Positions 14,867 to 22,546 are shown, numbered from the stretch's first letter. The stretch is 22,719 nucleotides of DNA from DASUMP01 sp036277635 (GCA_036277635.1 DASUMP010000005.1:1-22719), one strand, 5' to 3'. Notes: generated by a model not told the origin, from the letters alone. Numbers and translations: made by a program.

Positions 14867-15529
14867 TCAGTCGGGCATCGGTCCGACGCGCACGAGTCCG
14901 GCGCGGGCTGCGATCACGACGGCCTCGAGCTTGGTGTGCGCGTGCAGCTTCGCCAGCAGGTTGCGCACGTGGTTGCGGACCGTGTGGTGGCTCAGGTACA
15001 GCGTGGCCGCGATGTCTTCGGTGGAGGTTCCCTCGGCGAGCAACCGGAGGATCTCGAGCTCGCGCTCGGTGATGTCGGCGCCCACGCGCAGACGGTTGCC
15101 CCCGCGGCGCGTCGCCGCCGCGAGCAGATCGGCGGGGAACACTGCCGCGCCGCGCGCCGCGGCGCGGATCGCCTGACCGAGCTCGTCGAGATCGCGGTCC
15201 TTGCCGATGAAACCGCTGCACCCGGCTTCGAGCGCCGCTGCCACGATCCCGTCGTCGGTCGCCCCAGTGATGAGCAGGATGCACGCTTCGGGATCGTCGA
15301 CGCGGATTCGAGTCGCGGCCTCCGTGCCGGTCCCGTCCGGGAGTCGGTAGTCCATCAGGACGATGTCGGGCCGCAGCGACGCGTACTGCTGAATGCTGTC
15401 GGCGACCGTCGATGCCCAGCCGACGACTTCGAGATCGGGTTCGTCGCTCAACGCCGCGCGCAACCCCTGGGCGACCATCTCGTGGTCTTCGACGAGCAGG
15501 ACGCGTACCCCACTGGCGTCGGCGTTCAC
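14867..15529 (-). CDS. NarL/FixJ-type response regulator with LuxR HTH
   Basis: A 220-residue DNA-binding response regulator. The receiver (8-125) has Glu14-Asp15, phospho-acceptor Asp60 in VLMDYRLPDGTG, the conserved Thr in LLITGATDD and the Lys in GFIGKDRD. The LuxR-type HTH (about 150-207) carries ITERELEILRLLAEGTS and YLSHHTVRNHVRNLLAKL, the family signature. GTG 15529 is the start because the receiver begins eight codons later and no other in-frame start codon lies between. This GTG is inside a 17-bp tandem repeat, and each repeat contributes its own GTG in another frame. No Shine-Dalgarno sequence is visible. The cognate kinase is not in the window. Confidence 0.9.
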   Translation of the reverse strand: MNADASGVRVLLVEDHEMVAQGLRAALSDEPDLEVVGWASTVADSIQQYASLRPDIVLMDYRLPDGTGTEAATRIRVDDPEACILLITGATDDGIVAAALEAGCSGFIGKDRDLDELGQAIRAAARGAAVFPADLLAAATRRGGNRLRVGADITERELEILRLLAEGTSTEDIAATLYLSHHTVRNHVRNLLAKLHAHTKLEAVVIAARAGLVRVGPMPD

Positions 15530-15572
15530 TTGGCGTCGGCGTTCACTCGGCGTCGGCGTTCACGTGGCGTCG
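15515..15572. repeat. 17-bp tandem repeat, 3.4 copies, spanning a gene start
   Basis: The 15-base core GGCGTCGGCGTTCAC occurs at 15515-15529, 15532-15546 and 15549-15563, followed by a partial copy GGCGTCG at 15566-15572. The period is exactly 17. On the minus strand each core reads GTGAACGCCGACGCC, which includes the NarL-type gene's start codon and next four codons. Confidence 0.85.
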
Positions 15573-15618
15573 AGCGTACTTGCGGCTCGCGGCGAGGTGG
15601 CGTCGGGGGCTGCAGATG

Positions 15619-16824
15619 TCACATTTGGCCGTCCGAGCGCCTCGAAACGGTGGCGCGACGGAGCACGACGGCCCCGAACCCGCCGGCAGCGATCGACGCG
15701 GCCAGCACGCCCAGTTTGGCGTCGTCGAGGTTCGGGGCCCTGAACGCGAGGTCCGCGACGAACAAGGAGACGGTGAAGCCGATCCCGGCGACGCAGCTCG
15801 CGCCGGCGAGCATCGGCAGCGTCACACCATCAGGGAGCTCGCCCCAGCGCAGGCGGCGGGCGACGAGCACCGCGCTCATGATGCCGAGCGGCTTGCCGAC
15901 GACGAGACCGACGACGATGCCCCACGCGAGTGCGCTACCGATCGCGCCGCTCGCGGCCTCGCCACTCAACGCGACGCCGGCGTTCGCGAGCGCGAACAGC
16001 GGCACGACGAGGAAGCTCGTCCACGGGTGCAGCCGGTGCTCGAGGGTCTCGGCGACGTTCCGGCCACGGATCGGCGCGACGGGTGTGAGCAGCCCGAGGG
16101 CGACACCCGCGATCGTGGCGTGCACACCCGACTCGAACGTGAACAACCACACTGCGAGGCCGAGCGGGACGTAGACGGAGATCGCGCCGACACCGATGCG
16201 TTGCAGCGAGACGATGACCACGACGGCGAGACCGGCGGCGAGCAGCCACCCGAGCGAGATGCGCTCGGAGTAGAAGACCGCGATGACGAGGATCGCGCCG
16301 ATGTCGTCGACGATGGCGAGACTCAGCAGGAAGAGACGCAGTCCCGACGGGATGCGGCTCCCGAACAACGCGAGCACGCCGAGCGCGAACGCGATGTCGG
16401 TGGCCATCGGGATTCCCCAGCCCCGCGCGCCCGGCCCACCGGCGGTGATCGCCAGGAACAGCGCGGCAGGGACGACCATCCCGCCGAGCGCGGCGAATGC
16501 GGGAACCGCGGCGCGGCGCACCGTCCGGAGCTCGCCCACCGCGAGCTCGCGCTTGATCTCCAGGCCGACGACGAAGAAGAACAGGGTCATCAACCCGTCG
16601 TTGATCCAGTGCTGGACGTCCTCGCGCAGGTCGAACCAGCCGAACGACACGTCGATCTCGTGATGGACGATGTCGCGGTACCACCCGTCGGCGGGTGAGT
16701 TCGCGAGCGCGAGCGCGGCGACCGTCGCGACGAGGAGCACGGCGCCGCCGGCGGCCTCGGTCTGCAGGAACTCGTTCAGCGCGTCGACGAAGCGGCGTGA
16801 GCGAGGGGTCGACGAACGGGACAC
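15619..16824 (-). CDS. nhaA: Na+/H+ antiporter NhaA
   Basis: Inner-membrane electrogenic antiporter that expels Na+ in exchange for protons. The 401-residue protein has the family features MTLFFFVVGLEIKREL, PMATDIAFALGVLAL (Thr142-Asp143 matching Thr132-Asp133 of E. coli) and LAIVDDIGAI with the ion-binding pair Asp173-Asp174 (E. coli Asp163-Asp164). The helix near ASCVAGIGFTVSLFVADLAF (two parts: ASCVAGIGFT, SLFVADLAF) is also typical. About eleven to twelve helices are apparent and the length is normal. GTG 16824 is chosen because AGGAGA (16829-16834) lies four bases upstream. A TACCCT hexamer at 16902-16907 may be its -10, giving a leader of about 70 bases that contains a perfect 9-bp hairpin right beside the ribosome site. 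Confidence 0.95.
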   Translation of the reverse strand: MSRSSTPRSRRFVDALNEFLQTEAAGGAVLLVATVAALALANSPADGWYRDIVHHEIDVSFGWFDLREDVQHWINDGLMTLFFFVVGLEIKRELAVGELRTVRRAAVPAFAALGGMVVPAALFLAITAGGPGARGWGIPMATDIAFALGVLALFGSRIPSGLRLFLLSLAIVDDIGAILVIAVFYSERISLGWLLAAGLAVVVIVSLQRIGVGAISVYVPLGLAVWLFTFESGVHATIAGVALGLLTPVAPIRGRNVAETLEHRLHPWTSFLVVPLFALANAGVALSGEAASGAIGSALAWGIVVGLVVGKPLGIMSAVLVARRLRWGELPDGVTLPMLAGASCVAGIGFTVSLFVADLAFRAPNLDDAKLGVLAASIAAGGFGAVVLRRATVSRRSDGQM

Positions 16825-16838
16825 GGCATCTCCTGGCG

Positions 16839-16859
16839 CGCGAGCGGACGCCGCTCGCG
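16839..16859 (-). promoter_or_regulatory. Perfect GC hairpin in the nhaA leader
   Basis: CGCGAGCGG and CCGCTCGCG pair over 9 bp around a 3-base loop. It lies four bases upstream of the nhaA Shine-Dalgarno sequence. It could control nhaA translation or end transcripts of the upstream FrhB-like gene; no T-tract follows. Confidence 0.5.
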
Positions 16860-16948
16860 TTGCGGATGGATGCCGACCAGACTTCCCGGCGCGCCGAACG
16901 CAGGGTATCGCGACGGACCGGCGGCCGAACCCGCGGCGTCGACTCGAC

Positions 16949-18091
16949 TCAGGTGCCGAGCAGACGCGGCTCGGGGAGGGCGAACTCGGGCCACCGCTTG
17001 CGCGACTTGGCGGCGAGCTTGTGCATCAGCGCGATCGCGTCGGGGTCGTCGTCGCCGGGGCGCGTCTCGATCCAACCGTCGGCGAGCATCCGCTCGAGGA
17101 GCTCACGACCCGCGTCGGTGCGCACGATCGTGAGCGTCCAGTCGTTGAACTTGCCGATGCCGCCTGTCGAGATGTCGGCGTGTTCGGCCGCGAAGTCGGG
17201 GCACATCGTGCACCCTTCGCGCGTCCACTCGTGGCACTCCTTGAGCGGGACCTCGTGGTATCCGCCGTCGTGCGTCCAGATCTGCAGGCGGCCCTTGATG
17301 TTCATCTTCTTGATGCTGGCGCGCGGGAGTCCGTACTTCGCGTCGAGGAGTTCGTCGAAGATCGCGTCGTCGAACGTCTTCGAGCACAGCAGGCCGATGT
17401 TGAGCGAGAGTCGGCGAGCGACCTTGCCGGCCTTGCGCTGCTTCATCGCTGGTGGCACCGACGACTGGCAGCTCATCCCGACCAGCGCGACGCGTTCGTC
17501 TTCCTTCTCGAGGTCCTTGTACGCGAGCGTGTTCGCGCTGTACGTGTAGCGACTCCCGGCGCTCGCGATCACGTCGGCGCGCGTGCGCGCGATGCCGGGC
17601 ACGGCCTTCCACGTGGAGCCGTCGCCTTCGAGGTAGCTGACGAGCGCCGCGTCGATGATGTCGTGCTCGAGCGCGTACACGAGCATGGCGGACACGAGCC
17701 CGCCGTCCTGGCCGACCTCGTGTAGCACCGGGTCGGCGGCCCGGGCGAGGAGCACATCCTTGAAGATCCCCGACACCTCGTCGGGCTCCCGGGTGCGTCC
17801 GAACAGGAACTCGTCGATCTCGGGCTCCCACGCCCGGAATCGTGGACACGCGCGCGTGCACGACGTGCACGCCTTGTCGCCGTGGCTGCAGTCGCCGGGT
17901 CCGCCGTACTCCTCGATCTGGATCGGCTTGTAGTGCCCGTTGGTGTCGTCGTATGACAACACGTCGTGCGGGCACGCGATCACGCAGCCCGCGCACCCCG
18001 TGCACAACCCCGAGGTGACGACCTCTTCGTAGAGGTGCGTCCACGAGAACGACCAGCGTTCCTTCTTCTCGGCGGGTGCTTCCGCGCTCAT
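16949..18091 (-). CDS. Coenzyme F420 hydrogenase/dehydrogenase beta-subunit family protein (FrhB-like)
   Basis: Cytoplasmic iron-sulfur flavoprotein of the FrhB/FdhB family, members of which pass electrons between coenzyme F420 and FeS/flavin centres. The 380-residue protein starts with a ferredoxin-like module: CTGCAGCVIACP (30-41, Cys30/33/36/40) and CTSCTRACP (75-83, with Cys68 nearby), enough for two [4Fe-4S] clusters. The FrhB domain follows, with GQDGGLVSAML, GMSCQSSVP, LLCSKTFDD and CTMCPDF...ADISTGGIG, where typical FrhB has GTPCQ, GLFC and CxxCxDF. ATG 18091 has GAGGAG seven bases upstream. No hydrogenase, formate dehydrogenase or other partner subunit is adjacent, so the electron donor is unknown. 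F420 use is inferred from the family, not shown. Confidence 0.87.
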   Translation of the reverse strand: MSAEAPAEKKERWSFSWTHLYEEVVTSGLCTGCAGCVIACPHDVLSYDDTNGHYKPIQIEEYGGPGDCSHGDKACTSCTRACPRFRAWEPEIDEFLFGRTREPDEVSGIFKDVLLARAADPVLHEVGQDGGLVSAMLVYALEHDIIDAALVSYLEGDGSTWKAVPGIARTRADVIASAGSRYTYSANTLAYKDLEKEDERVALVGMSCQSSVPPAMKQRKAGKVARRLSLNIGLLCSKTFDDAIFDELLDAKYGLPRASIKKMNIKGRLQIWTHDGGYHEVPLKECHEWTREGCTMCPDFAAEHADISTGGIGKFNDWTLTIVRTDAGRELLERMLADGWIETRPGDDDPDAIALMHKLAAKSRKRWPEFALPEPRLLGT

Positions 18092-18142
18092 CGCGTGGCT
18101 CCTCGGGTCACGAGGCCGTCTCGAGGCTTCGACCGGGCGAGC

Positions 18143-20914
18143 CTACCGACGCGCCCTCCGTCGCGGCCCGGTGAGCGCCCAACCGCCGAGCACCATCGAC
18201 GACCCGACGAGCAACAACCCGAGCCCGGCGCCGGTGTACGGCAGCAGTCCGCCACCGCCCCCGCCGTTCGGGGACGCGGTCCCCGACGCCGTCGTCGTGG
18301 TGGACGCGTTCCCCACCGGTGTGGTGGTCGTGGTGACGTTCGGGATCGTGGTCGTGGTCGGCGCGACGGTGGTGGTCGTGGTCGTGGTCACCGCGGCGGG
18401 GACGCTCGTCGTGTTCGACGGTGTGGAGCGACCGCCGGTGCGCCCGTTGTCGTAGACCGCTTCCACGACGAACGAGTACGCGCCTTCGGGGAGGTCGGCG
18501 AACACGGCGGAGCGGGCGGTGGCGTCGATGTCGAGCACGGTGGTGGGCGGTTCCGAGGTGATCCGGTATCCGACGAGCGTTCGGGCCACGGGCACGCCGC
18601 GTGGCGCGTTCCAATGGACCTCGATGTCGTCGCCGCTCGCGACGGCCTGGACGTCAGTCGGTGTCGGGTTCTCGCGCACGGGCCGGCACGGCTGACCGCG
18701 CAGCGAGGGGCACGCGGGGAGCGCGTCGGGAGCGTCGTCGTCGAGTACCGGCAAGACGATGCGCGACGGGCGCGATGTCGAGTGCGCGACCTCGTTCACG
18801 ACGGTGCCGCTCGCCGCGAGCGCGTCGAACGTCCAGAACGGTCGGTTCCCGCCGGGCGCTTCCACGGTCACTCGCACGCGGGAGCCGGGCCGGAACACGT
18901 GGGCGAACGGGAACAGCTCGACGCGCATCGGCGCGAACTCGCCGGATGGGAGCGGTGCCGCGTCGGCCTCGTCGTGGGTGTGCCACGGCGCGAGGTCGGT
19001 GCTGCGCGCGGCGTCGAGGGCGCGGTGGCTCGCGCGGAGCCAGCCCGACTGCACGTACATCTCGTCGCCGTCGGGTCGCAGCTCGGTGATCGTGACCTCG
19101 ACGTCGGTGTCGGCCGCGGTCGAGCGCAGCCACAAGTCGACGCTCGCGGATCCGGCGACGATCAGCTCGTCGGCGAGCGGCGGTGAGTCGAACGCGAGCG
19201 CCTTGCCGATCGGCAGGGTGCGCCAGTCCCAGTCGGGGAGCGCGGCGAAGATCTCGGTCGTGTTGCCCGCGTAGCTGCGCCGCGGCTTCGCGGTCGGGTC
19301 GTAGACGTACGCGGTGGCTGCCTTCCCGTCGTCGTCGGCGACGGCGGGCGGCGCGGTGCCCAACTCGCGGTCGGGCTGGAAGTACCACGGCGTCGCCGTC
19401 GCGCGCGCGGGCGGCCACTGCGCGAACGACCGCTCGAACGTGCCACCAGGGGTGCCCGGCTTCCCCGCGACCCCGCCGTTCTCGAACATCACCCGGAACG
19501 GACGCTCCGACTCGTAGTCGGCGAGCGCCGACGCGTACGTGGGGTGATCGGTGAAGCGGTCGGCTTCGAGCGAGTATCCCGGGATGCCGAGCGACGACGC
19601 GATGAACGACGGCGCGAGGGACCGGATGAGCGACGGCATCACCGGGACGCGCTTGGCCACGTAGAACTCGAGGAACTCGAACCAGCGGTTGAACTGCGCG
19701 AGCAACGAGTCGGCGTGCGTGCCGTTCGTCGCCATGAAGTGCATCTTCCCGGGCGGCAGCGTGAACTCGTCGAACAGGATCGGGAACTGTCCGCCGGTCT
19801 GCTCGTCCTGGAACGCTCCGGCGAGCAACGTGGGGACCTTGATGCGATCGACGAACGTGACCGGCGCGAGCGGATCCATCAGCGACTCGACGTAGTGCGG
19901 GTTCGCCTCGATCAGTCCGAGCAGGTCGGCGCTCTGGAGGCGCAGCAGCTGGTTCTCCGCGCACTCGGCGCCGTCGGCGCCACCCGCGTCGACGATGTCG
20001 TGCGTCCAACCCTGACCGTAGGGACGCGCGTCGTTGGCGCGACCCTGCGCCCAGTCGAGCGCGAAGCCGTCGTTGAAGATGCCGCCGGGATACAGCGTGC
20101 TGCGATACGTGTCGGCGATGACCGACAGCGGCGTGATCGCGGCGAGGTGCGGCGGTTGAGTCGCGCCGACGAACAGCTGCGTGATGCCGGGGTACGACAC
20201 GCCGACCATGCCGACCTTGCCGTGCTTCACCCACGGCTGCGCGGCGACCGTCTCGATGACGTCGTAGCCGTCGAGGCCCTGGAGGTCTTCGAAGTACCAG
20301 AACGCGCCGCCCGAGCATCCGGTGCCGCGCAGGTTGACGCCGACCGTCGCGTAGCCGAGCAACCCCGCGAACTGTTGCTCGCCGCCGAGCGAGTTCGGGT
20401 TCGACGGCGTGTAGCCCGAGTACTCGACGACCGTGGGGTACGGGCCGTTCTCGGGCGGCCCGGGAAGGCGCACGGTGACCGACAGGGTGGTGCCGTCGCG
20501 AGTCGTGATGTAGCCGAAGCCGGGGTCGAGCACCTGCGAGTCGTAGAAGGCCTGCGGGGGCGTGTCGGTGGTGGCCATCACGTGCACCGGCAGCGCTTCC
20601 GTGACCACACCGCCGGCGTCCTGGCGCACGAGGTACCCGCTGCCGGGCACGACGTCGCGGAAGAGGTAGCTGCCCTGCTCGTCGACCGTTCCGGTGAGCA
20701 GCGCCTCGCCACCGGGGGAGTACAGACCGATCATCGCGCCCGGCGTCGCGTGCGTGATCGCGATCTGTTCCACGGATCCCTGCACCGAGAACGTTGCCGG
20801 GAGCGGATCGGCGCCCGCGCCTCGCAGGGTGAGCGGCATCACGGCGAGCACACTCGCCGTCGCGAGCACCAGCACTACCCCCGCGCGCCGGCGCCCCATC
20901 CGTGCGTGCCTCAC
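18143..20914 (-). CDS. Secreted CocE/NonD-type alpha/beta hydrolase with FN3 module and LPXTG wall anchor
   Basis: A 923-residue surface protein. Residues 1-35 are a signal peptide (GRRRAG, hydrophobic core, cleavage near LRGAGA). After a short beta-rich N-terminal domain comes a CocE/X-Pro dipeptidyl-peptidase-like hydrolase: VVEYSGYTP, VNLRGTGCSGG, nucleophile Ser240 in GVSYPG, and candidate Asp and His in AGAFQDEQTGG and NGTHADSLL. A C-terminal jelly-roll domain, an FN3-like domain (DDIEVHWNAP ... YSFVVEAVYDNG), a Thr-rich linker, LPYTG (891-895), a hydrophobic helix and the tail RRRARR follow, which is a sortase signal. GTG 20914 is preferred over ATG 20899 because GGAGGA ends three to four bases upstream. 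Substrate (ester, amide or peptide) is unknown. No sortase gene is nearby. It is 51 bases upstream of the FrhB-like gene. Confidence 0.87.
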   Translation of the reverse strand: MRHARMGRRRAGVVLVLATASVLAVMPLTLRGAGADPLPATFSVQGSVEQIAITHATPGAMIGLYSPGGEALLTGTVDEQGSYLFRDVVPGSGYLVRQDAGGVVTEALPVHVMATTDTPPQAFYDSQVLDPGFGYITTRDGTTLSVTVRLPGPPENGPYPTVVEYSGYTPSNPNSLGGEQQFAGLLGYATVGVNLRGTGCSGGAFWYFEDLQGLDGYDVIETVAAQPWVKHGKVGMVGVSYPGITQLFVGATQPPHLAAITPLSVIADTYRSTLYPGGIFNDGFALDWAQGRANDARPYGQGWTHDIVDAGGADGAECAENQLLRLQSADLLGLIEANPHYVESLMDPLAPVTFVDRIKVPTLLAGAFQDEQTGGQFPILFDEFTLPPGKMHFMATNGTHADSLLAQFNRWFEFLEFYVAKRVPVMPSLIRSLAPSFIASSLGIPGYSLEADRFTDHPTYASALADYESERPFRVMFENGGVAGKPGTPGGTFERSFAQWPPARATATPWYFQPDRELGTAPPAVADDDGKAATAYVYDPTAKPRRSYAGNTTEIFAALPDWDWRTLPIGKALAFDSPPLADELIVAGSASVDLWLRSTAADTDVEVTITELRPDGDEMYVQSGWLRASHRALDAARSTDLAPWHTHDEADAAPLPSGEFAPMRVELFPFAHVFRPGSRVRVTVEAPGGNRPFWTFDALAASGTVVNEVAHSTSRPSRIVLPVLDDDAPDALPACPSLRGQPCRPVRENPTPTDVQAVASGDDIEVHWNAPRGVPVARTLVGYRITSEPPTTVLDIDATARSAVFADLPEGAYSFVVEAVYDNGRTGGRSTPSNTTSVPAAVTTTTTTTVAPTTTTIPNVTTTTTPVGNASTTTTASGTASPNGGGGGGLLPYTGAGLGLLLVGSSMVLGGWALTGPRRRARR

Positions 20915-20942
20915 GCGTCCTCCCCCCGTCCCAGGGTCGGAG

Positions 20943-20972
20943 ACGGTAACCGCCGCCCCGCTGGAGCGACAA
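20943..20972 (-). promoter_or_regulatory. Candidate promoter of the CocE-type hydrolase gene
   Basis: TTGTCG (20967-20972), an 18-base spacer and TACCGT (20943-20948) form a reasonable -35/-10 pair on the minus strand. The predicted start, near 20936, leaves about 20 bases of leader that contain the GGGGGGAGGA ribosome site before GTG 20914. Confidence 0.4.
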
Positions 20973-21018
20973 TCAGCGGGCGATCGCACCGCGCGAGTGC
21001 CGTACGCTGTGCAGTCCC

Positions 21019-21876
21019 ATGACCAAGATCAGCGAGATCCTGCGGCAGGGGCCGACCTTCTCGTTCGAGTTCTTCCCGCCGCGCACGCCGGCCGCGGTAG
21101 AGACGCTCGAGCAGACGCTGCTCGAGCTCGAGCCGTTGCACCCGTCGTTCGTGTCGGTCACCTACGGGGCCGGCGGCGCGACGCGAGAGCTCACCCACGA
21201 CATCGTCACGCGCATCGAGCACGAGACTTCGATGACGGCGATGGCGCACCTCACCTGCGCCGCGCACACCCGCGCGGAGCTCGAAGCGATCGTCATCCGC
21301 TACCGCGAGGCGGGGATCGAGAACATCCTCGCCCTCGGGGGCGACCCGCCGAAGGAGCTCGACCTACCGCCCGGCGAGCTGCGATACGGGAGCGAGCTCG
21401 TCGAGCTCGTGCGCGGCGTCGACGGCTTCTCGATCGGCGTGGCGGTCTTCCCCGAGATGCACCCTGCCTCCACCGAGCGCGCCGACGACCGTCGTCGTCA
21501 CGCCGACAAGCTCGCGATGGCCGACTTCGGCGTCTCACAGTTCTTCTTCGAAGCCGACGTGTGGTTCGACTTCGTGTCCGAGATGGACGCGCTCGGCGTC
21601 ACCACGCCGCTCATCCCGGGGATCATGCCGGTCACCAACGTGAAGTCGGTGAAGCGCATGGCCGAGCTCTCGGGCGCCGCGTTCCCCGCGTGGCTGGAGC
21701 AACGCCTGCGCGCCGTCGAAGACGACGCCGACGCGATGCACGCGGTCGGCGTCGAGGCGGCCACCGAGCTGTGCACCGCGCTGCGCGCCGGTGGCTGCGA
21801 GCGGTTCCACTTCTTCACGCTCAACCGCTCCACCGCCACCCGCGAGATCGCCGCCAACCTGGGCCTCGGCGCCTGA
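21019..21876 (+). CDS. metF: 5,10-methylenetetrahydrofolate reductase
   Basis: FAD-dependent TIM-barrel enzyme that reduces 5,10-methylene-THF to 5-methyl-THF for methionine synthesis. The 285-residue protein has the N-terminal SFEFFPPRT with catalytic Glu17 (Glu28 in E. coli), VSVTYGAGGATR, TAMAHLTCAAHTR, ILALGGDPP (the Asp matches E. coli Asp120), GVAVFPEMHP, FFFEAD and the C-terminal FHFFTLNRS. Length and motif order are those of a bacterial single-domain MetF. ATG 21019 has no clear ribosome site. TACGCT at 21003-21008 may be a -10, giving a nearly leaderless message. The gene diverges from the CocE-type gene and converges on tRNA-Ser(CGA), separated by an 11-bp hairpin. Confidence 0.95.
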   Translation: MTKISEILRQGPTFSFEFFPPRTPAAVETLEQTLLELEPLHPSFVSVTYGAGGATRELTHDIVTRIEHETSMTAMAHLTCAAHTRAELEAIVIRYREAGIENILALGGDPPKELDLPPGELRYGSELVELVRGVDGFSIGVAVFPEMHPASTERADDRRRHADKLAMADFGVSQFFFEADVWFDFVSEMDALGVTTPLIPGIMPVTNVKSVKRMAELSGAAFPAWLEQRLRAVEDDADAMHAVGVEAATELCTALRAGGCERFHFFTLNRSTATREIAANLGLGA

Positions 21877-21903
21877 CGCGACGCGGCTCGATCGCGACGC
21901 GAG

Positions 21904-21931
21904 CGGACCCCGTGCGCGGGCACGGGGTCCG
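21904..21931. terminator. GC-rich hairpin between metF and tRNA-Ser(CGA)
   Basis: CGGACCCCGTG and CACGGGGTCCG form a perfect 11-bp stem around a 6-base loop. It lies 27 bases after the metF stop and 3 bases beyond the 3' end of the tRNA on the other strand, so it could serve both. There is no T-tract, as is common for actinobacterial terminators. Confidence 0.65.
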
Positions 21932-21934
21932 GAG

Positions 21935-22019
21935 CGGAGGGAGTGGGATTTGAACCCACGGTGCCCGGAGGCACAATGGTTTTCGAGACCATCCGATTCG
22001 GCCGCTCTCGCATCCCTCC
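21935..22019 (-). tRNA. tRNA-Ser (anticodon CGA)
   Basis: Class II tRNA of 85 bases on the minus strand. The acceptor GGAGGGA pairs with TCCCTCC, followed by discriminator G; no CCA is encoded. The anticodon arm is ATGGT, loop CTCGAAA, ACCAT, giving anticodon CGA (reads UCG). The long variable arm is TGCCTCCGGGCA and the T arm is GTGGG-TTCAAAT-CCCAC. A TAGAAT hexamer seven bases upstream is a good -10. Confidence 0.95.
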
Positions 22020-22026
22020 GGGCGAA

Positions 22027-22032
22027 ATTCTA
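22027..22032 (-). promoter_or_regulatory. Candidate -10 of tRNA-Ser(CGA)
   Basis: TAGAAT on the minus strand ends seven bases before the mature tRNA 5' end. No good -35 was seen. It suggests this tRNA has its own promoter rather than being only co-transcribed with tadA. Confidence 0.4.
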
Positions 22033-22069
22033 GCGGTCGACCCTCTCGGGCCCCTCGGCGATCACGCGG

Positions 22070-22546
22070 TCACGCGCGACGGGACGCGAAGAAGTCCGTG
22101 AGGAGCGCACCGCACTCGTCGGCGAGGATCCCGTCGACGACGGTGGCGCTGTGGTTGAGCCGGGGGTCGGCGGCGAGGTTGTAGAGCGAGCCCGTCGCGC
22201 CCGCCTTGGGGTCGGCCGCGCCGAACACGACGAGCGGCATCCGTGCGTTGATCGCCCCACCGGCGCACATCGGACACGGCTCGAGCGTGACGACCAGCGC
22301 ATGGTGGTCGAGCCGCCAGCCGCGGGCGCTCGTCGCCGCGTCACGGATCGCCAGGAGCTCCGCGTGTGCGGTCGGGTCGCCCGTCAGCTCGCGCTCGTTG
22401 TGCCGGCGAGCGACGACCTCGTTCGTGTCGAGGTCGATGACCACCGCCCCGACCGGCACGTCGCCGTGGAGCGCGGCGGCCCGCGCGTCGTCGAGCGCGA
22501 CTCGCATCCACGCTTCGGCCCGGGCCGTGTCCGGCGTCGTCGTCAC
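22070..22546 (-). CDS. tadA: tRNA-specific adenosine deaminase
   Basis: Zinc-dependent enzyme that deaminates A34 to inosine in tRNA-Arg(ACG), so that one tRNA reads CGU, CGC and CGA. The 158-residue protein has the deaminase signature HAE (61-63, zinc His61 and proton-shuttling Glu63) and PCPMC (90-94, Cys91 and Cys94), plus GDVPVGAVV, HNERE and CAGGAINARMPLVVFGAADPK (shown by CAGGAINAR and FGAADPK). The length is normal. GTG 22546 is the start; AGGA lies nearby at a usable spacing, and an upstream ATG at 22554 is out of frame. It lies between two tRNA-Ser genes on the same strand, 57 bases after tRNA-Ser(GGA) and 50 bases before tRNA-Ser(CGA). Confidence 0.94.
   Translation of the reverse strand: MTTTPDTARAEAWMRVALDDARAAALHGDVPVGAVVIDLDTNEVVARRHNERELTGDPTAHAELLAIRDAATSARGWRLDHHALVVTLEPCPMCAGGAINARMPLVVFGAADPKAGATGSLYNLAADPRLNHSATVVDGILADECGALLTDFFASRRA

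Noticed and set aside
15412..16698. A 428-codon plus-strand open frame across the NarL start repeat and nhaA
   Set aside because: The composition is biased (Arg, Glu, Asp, Gln) and there is no motif or ribosome site. NhaA on the other strand accounts for the region.
18290..18420. GTGGT-rich stretch on the plus strand as a DNA repeat array
   Set aside because: It is the reverse complement of ACC/ACG threonine codons in the stalk of the wall-anchored hydrolase, so it is protein low complexity and not an independent repeat element.
18654..20972. A 772-codon minus-strand frame overlapping the CocE-type gene
   Set aside because: It is an Arg-rich alternate frame of the same strand, with no domain. 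The hydrolase frame has all the motifs.
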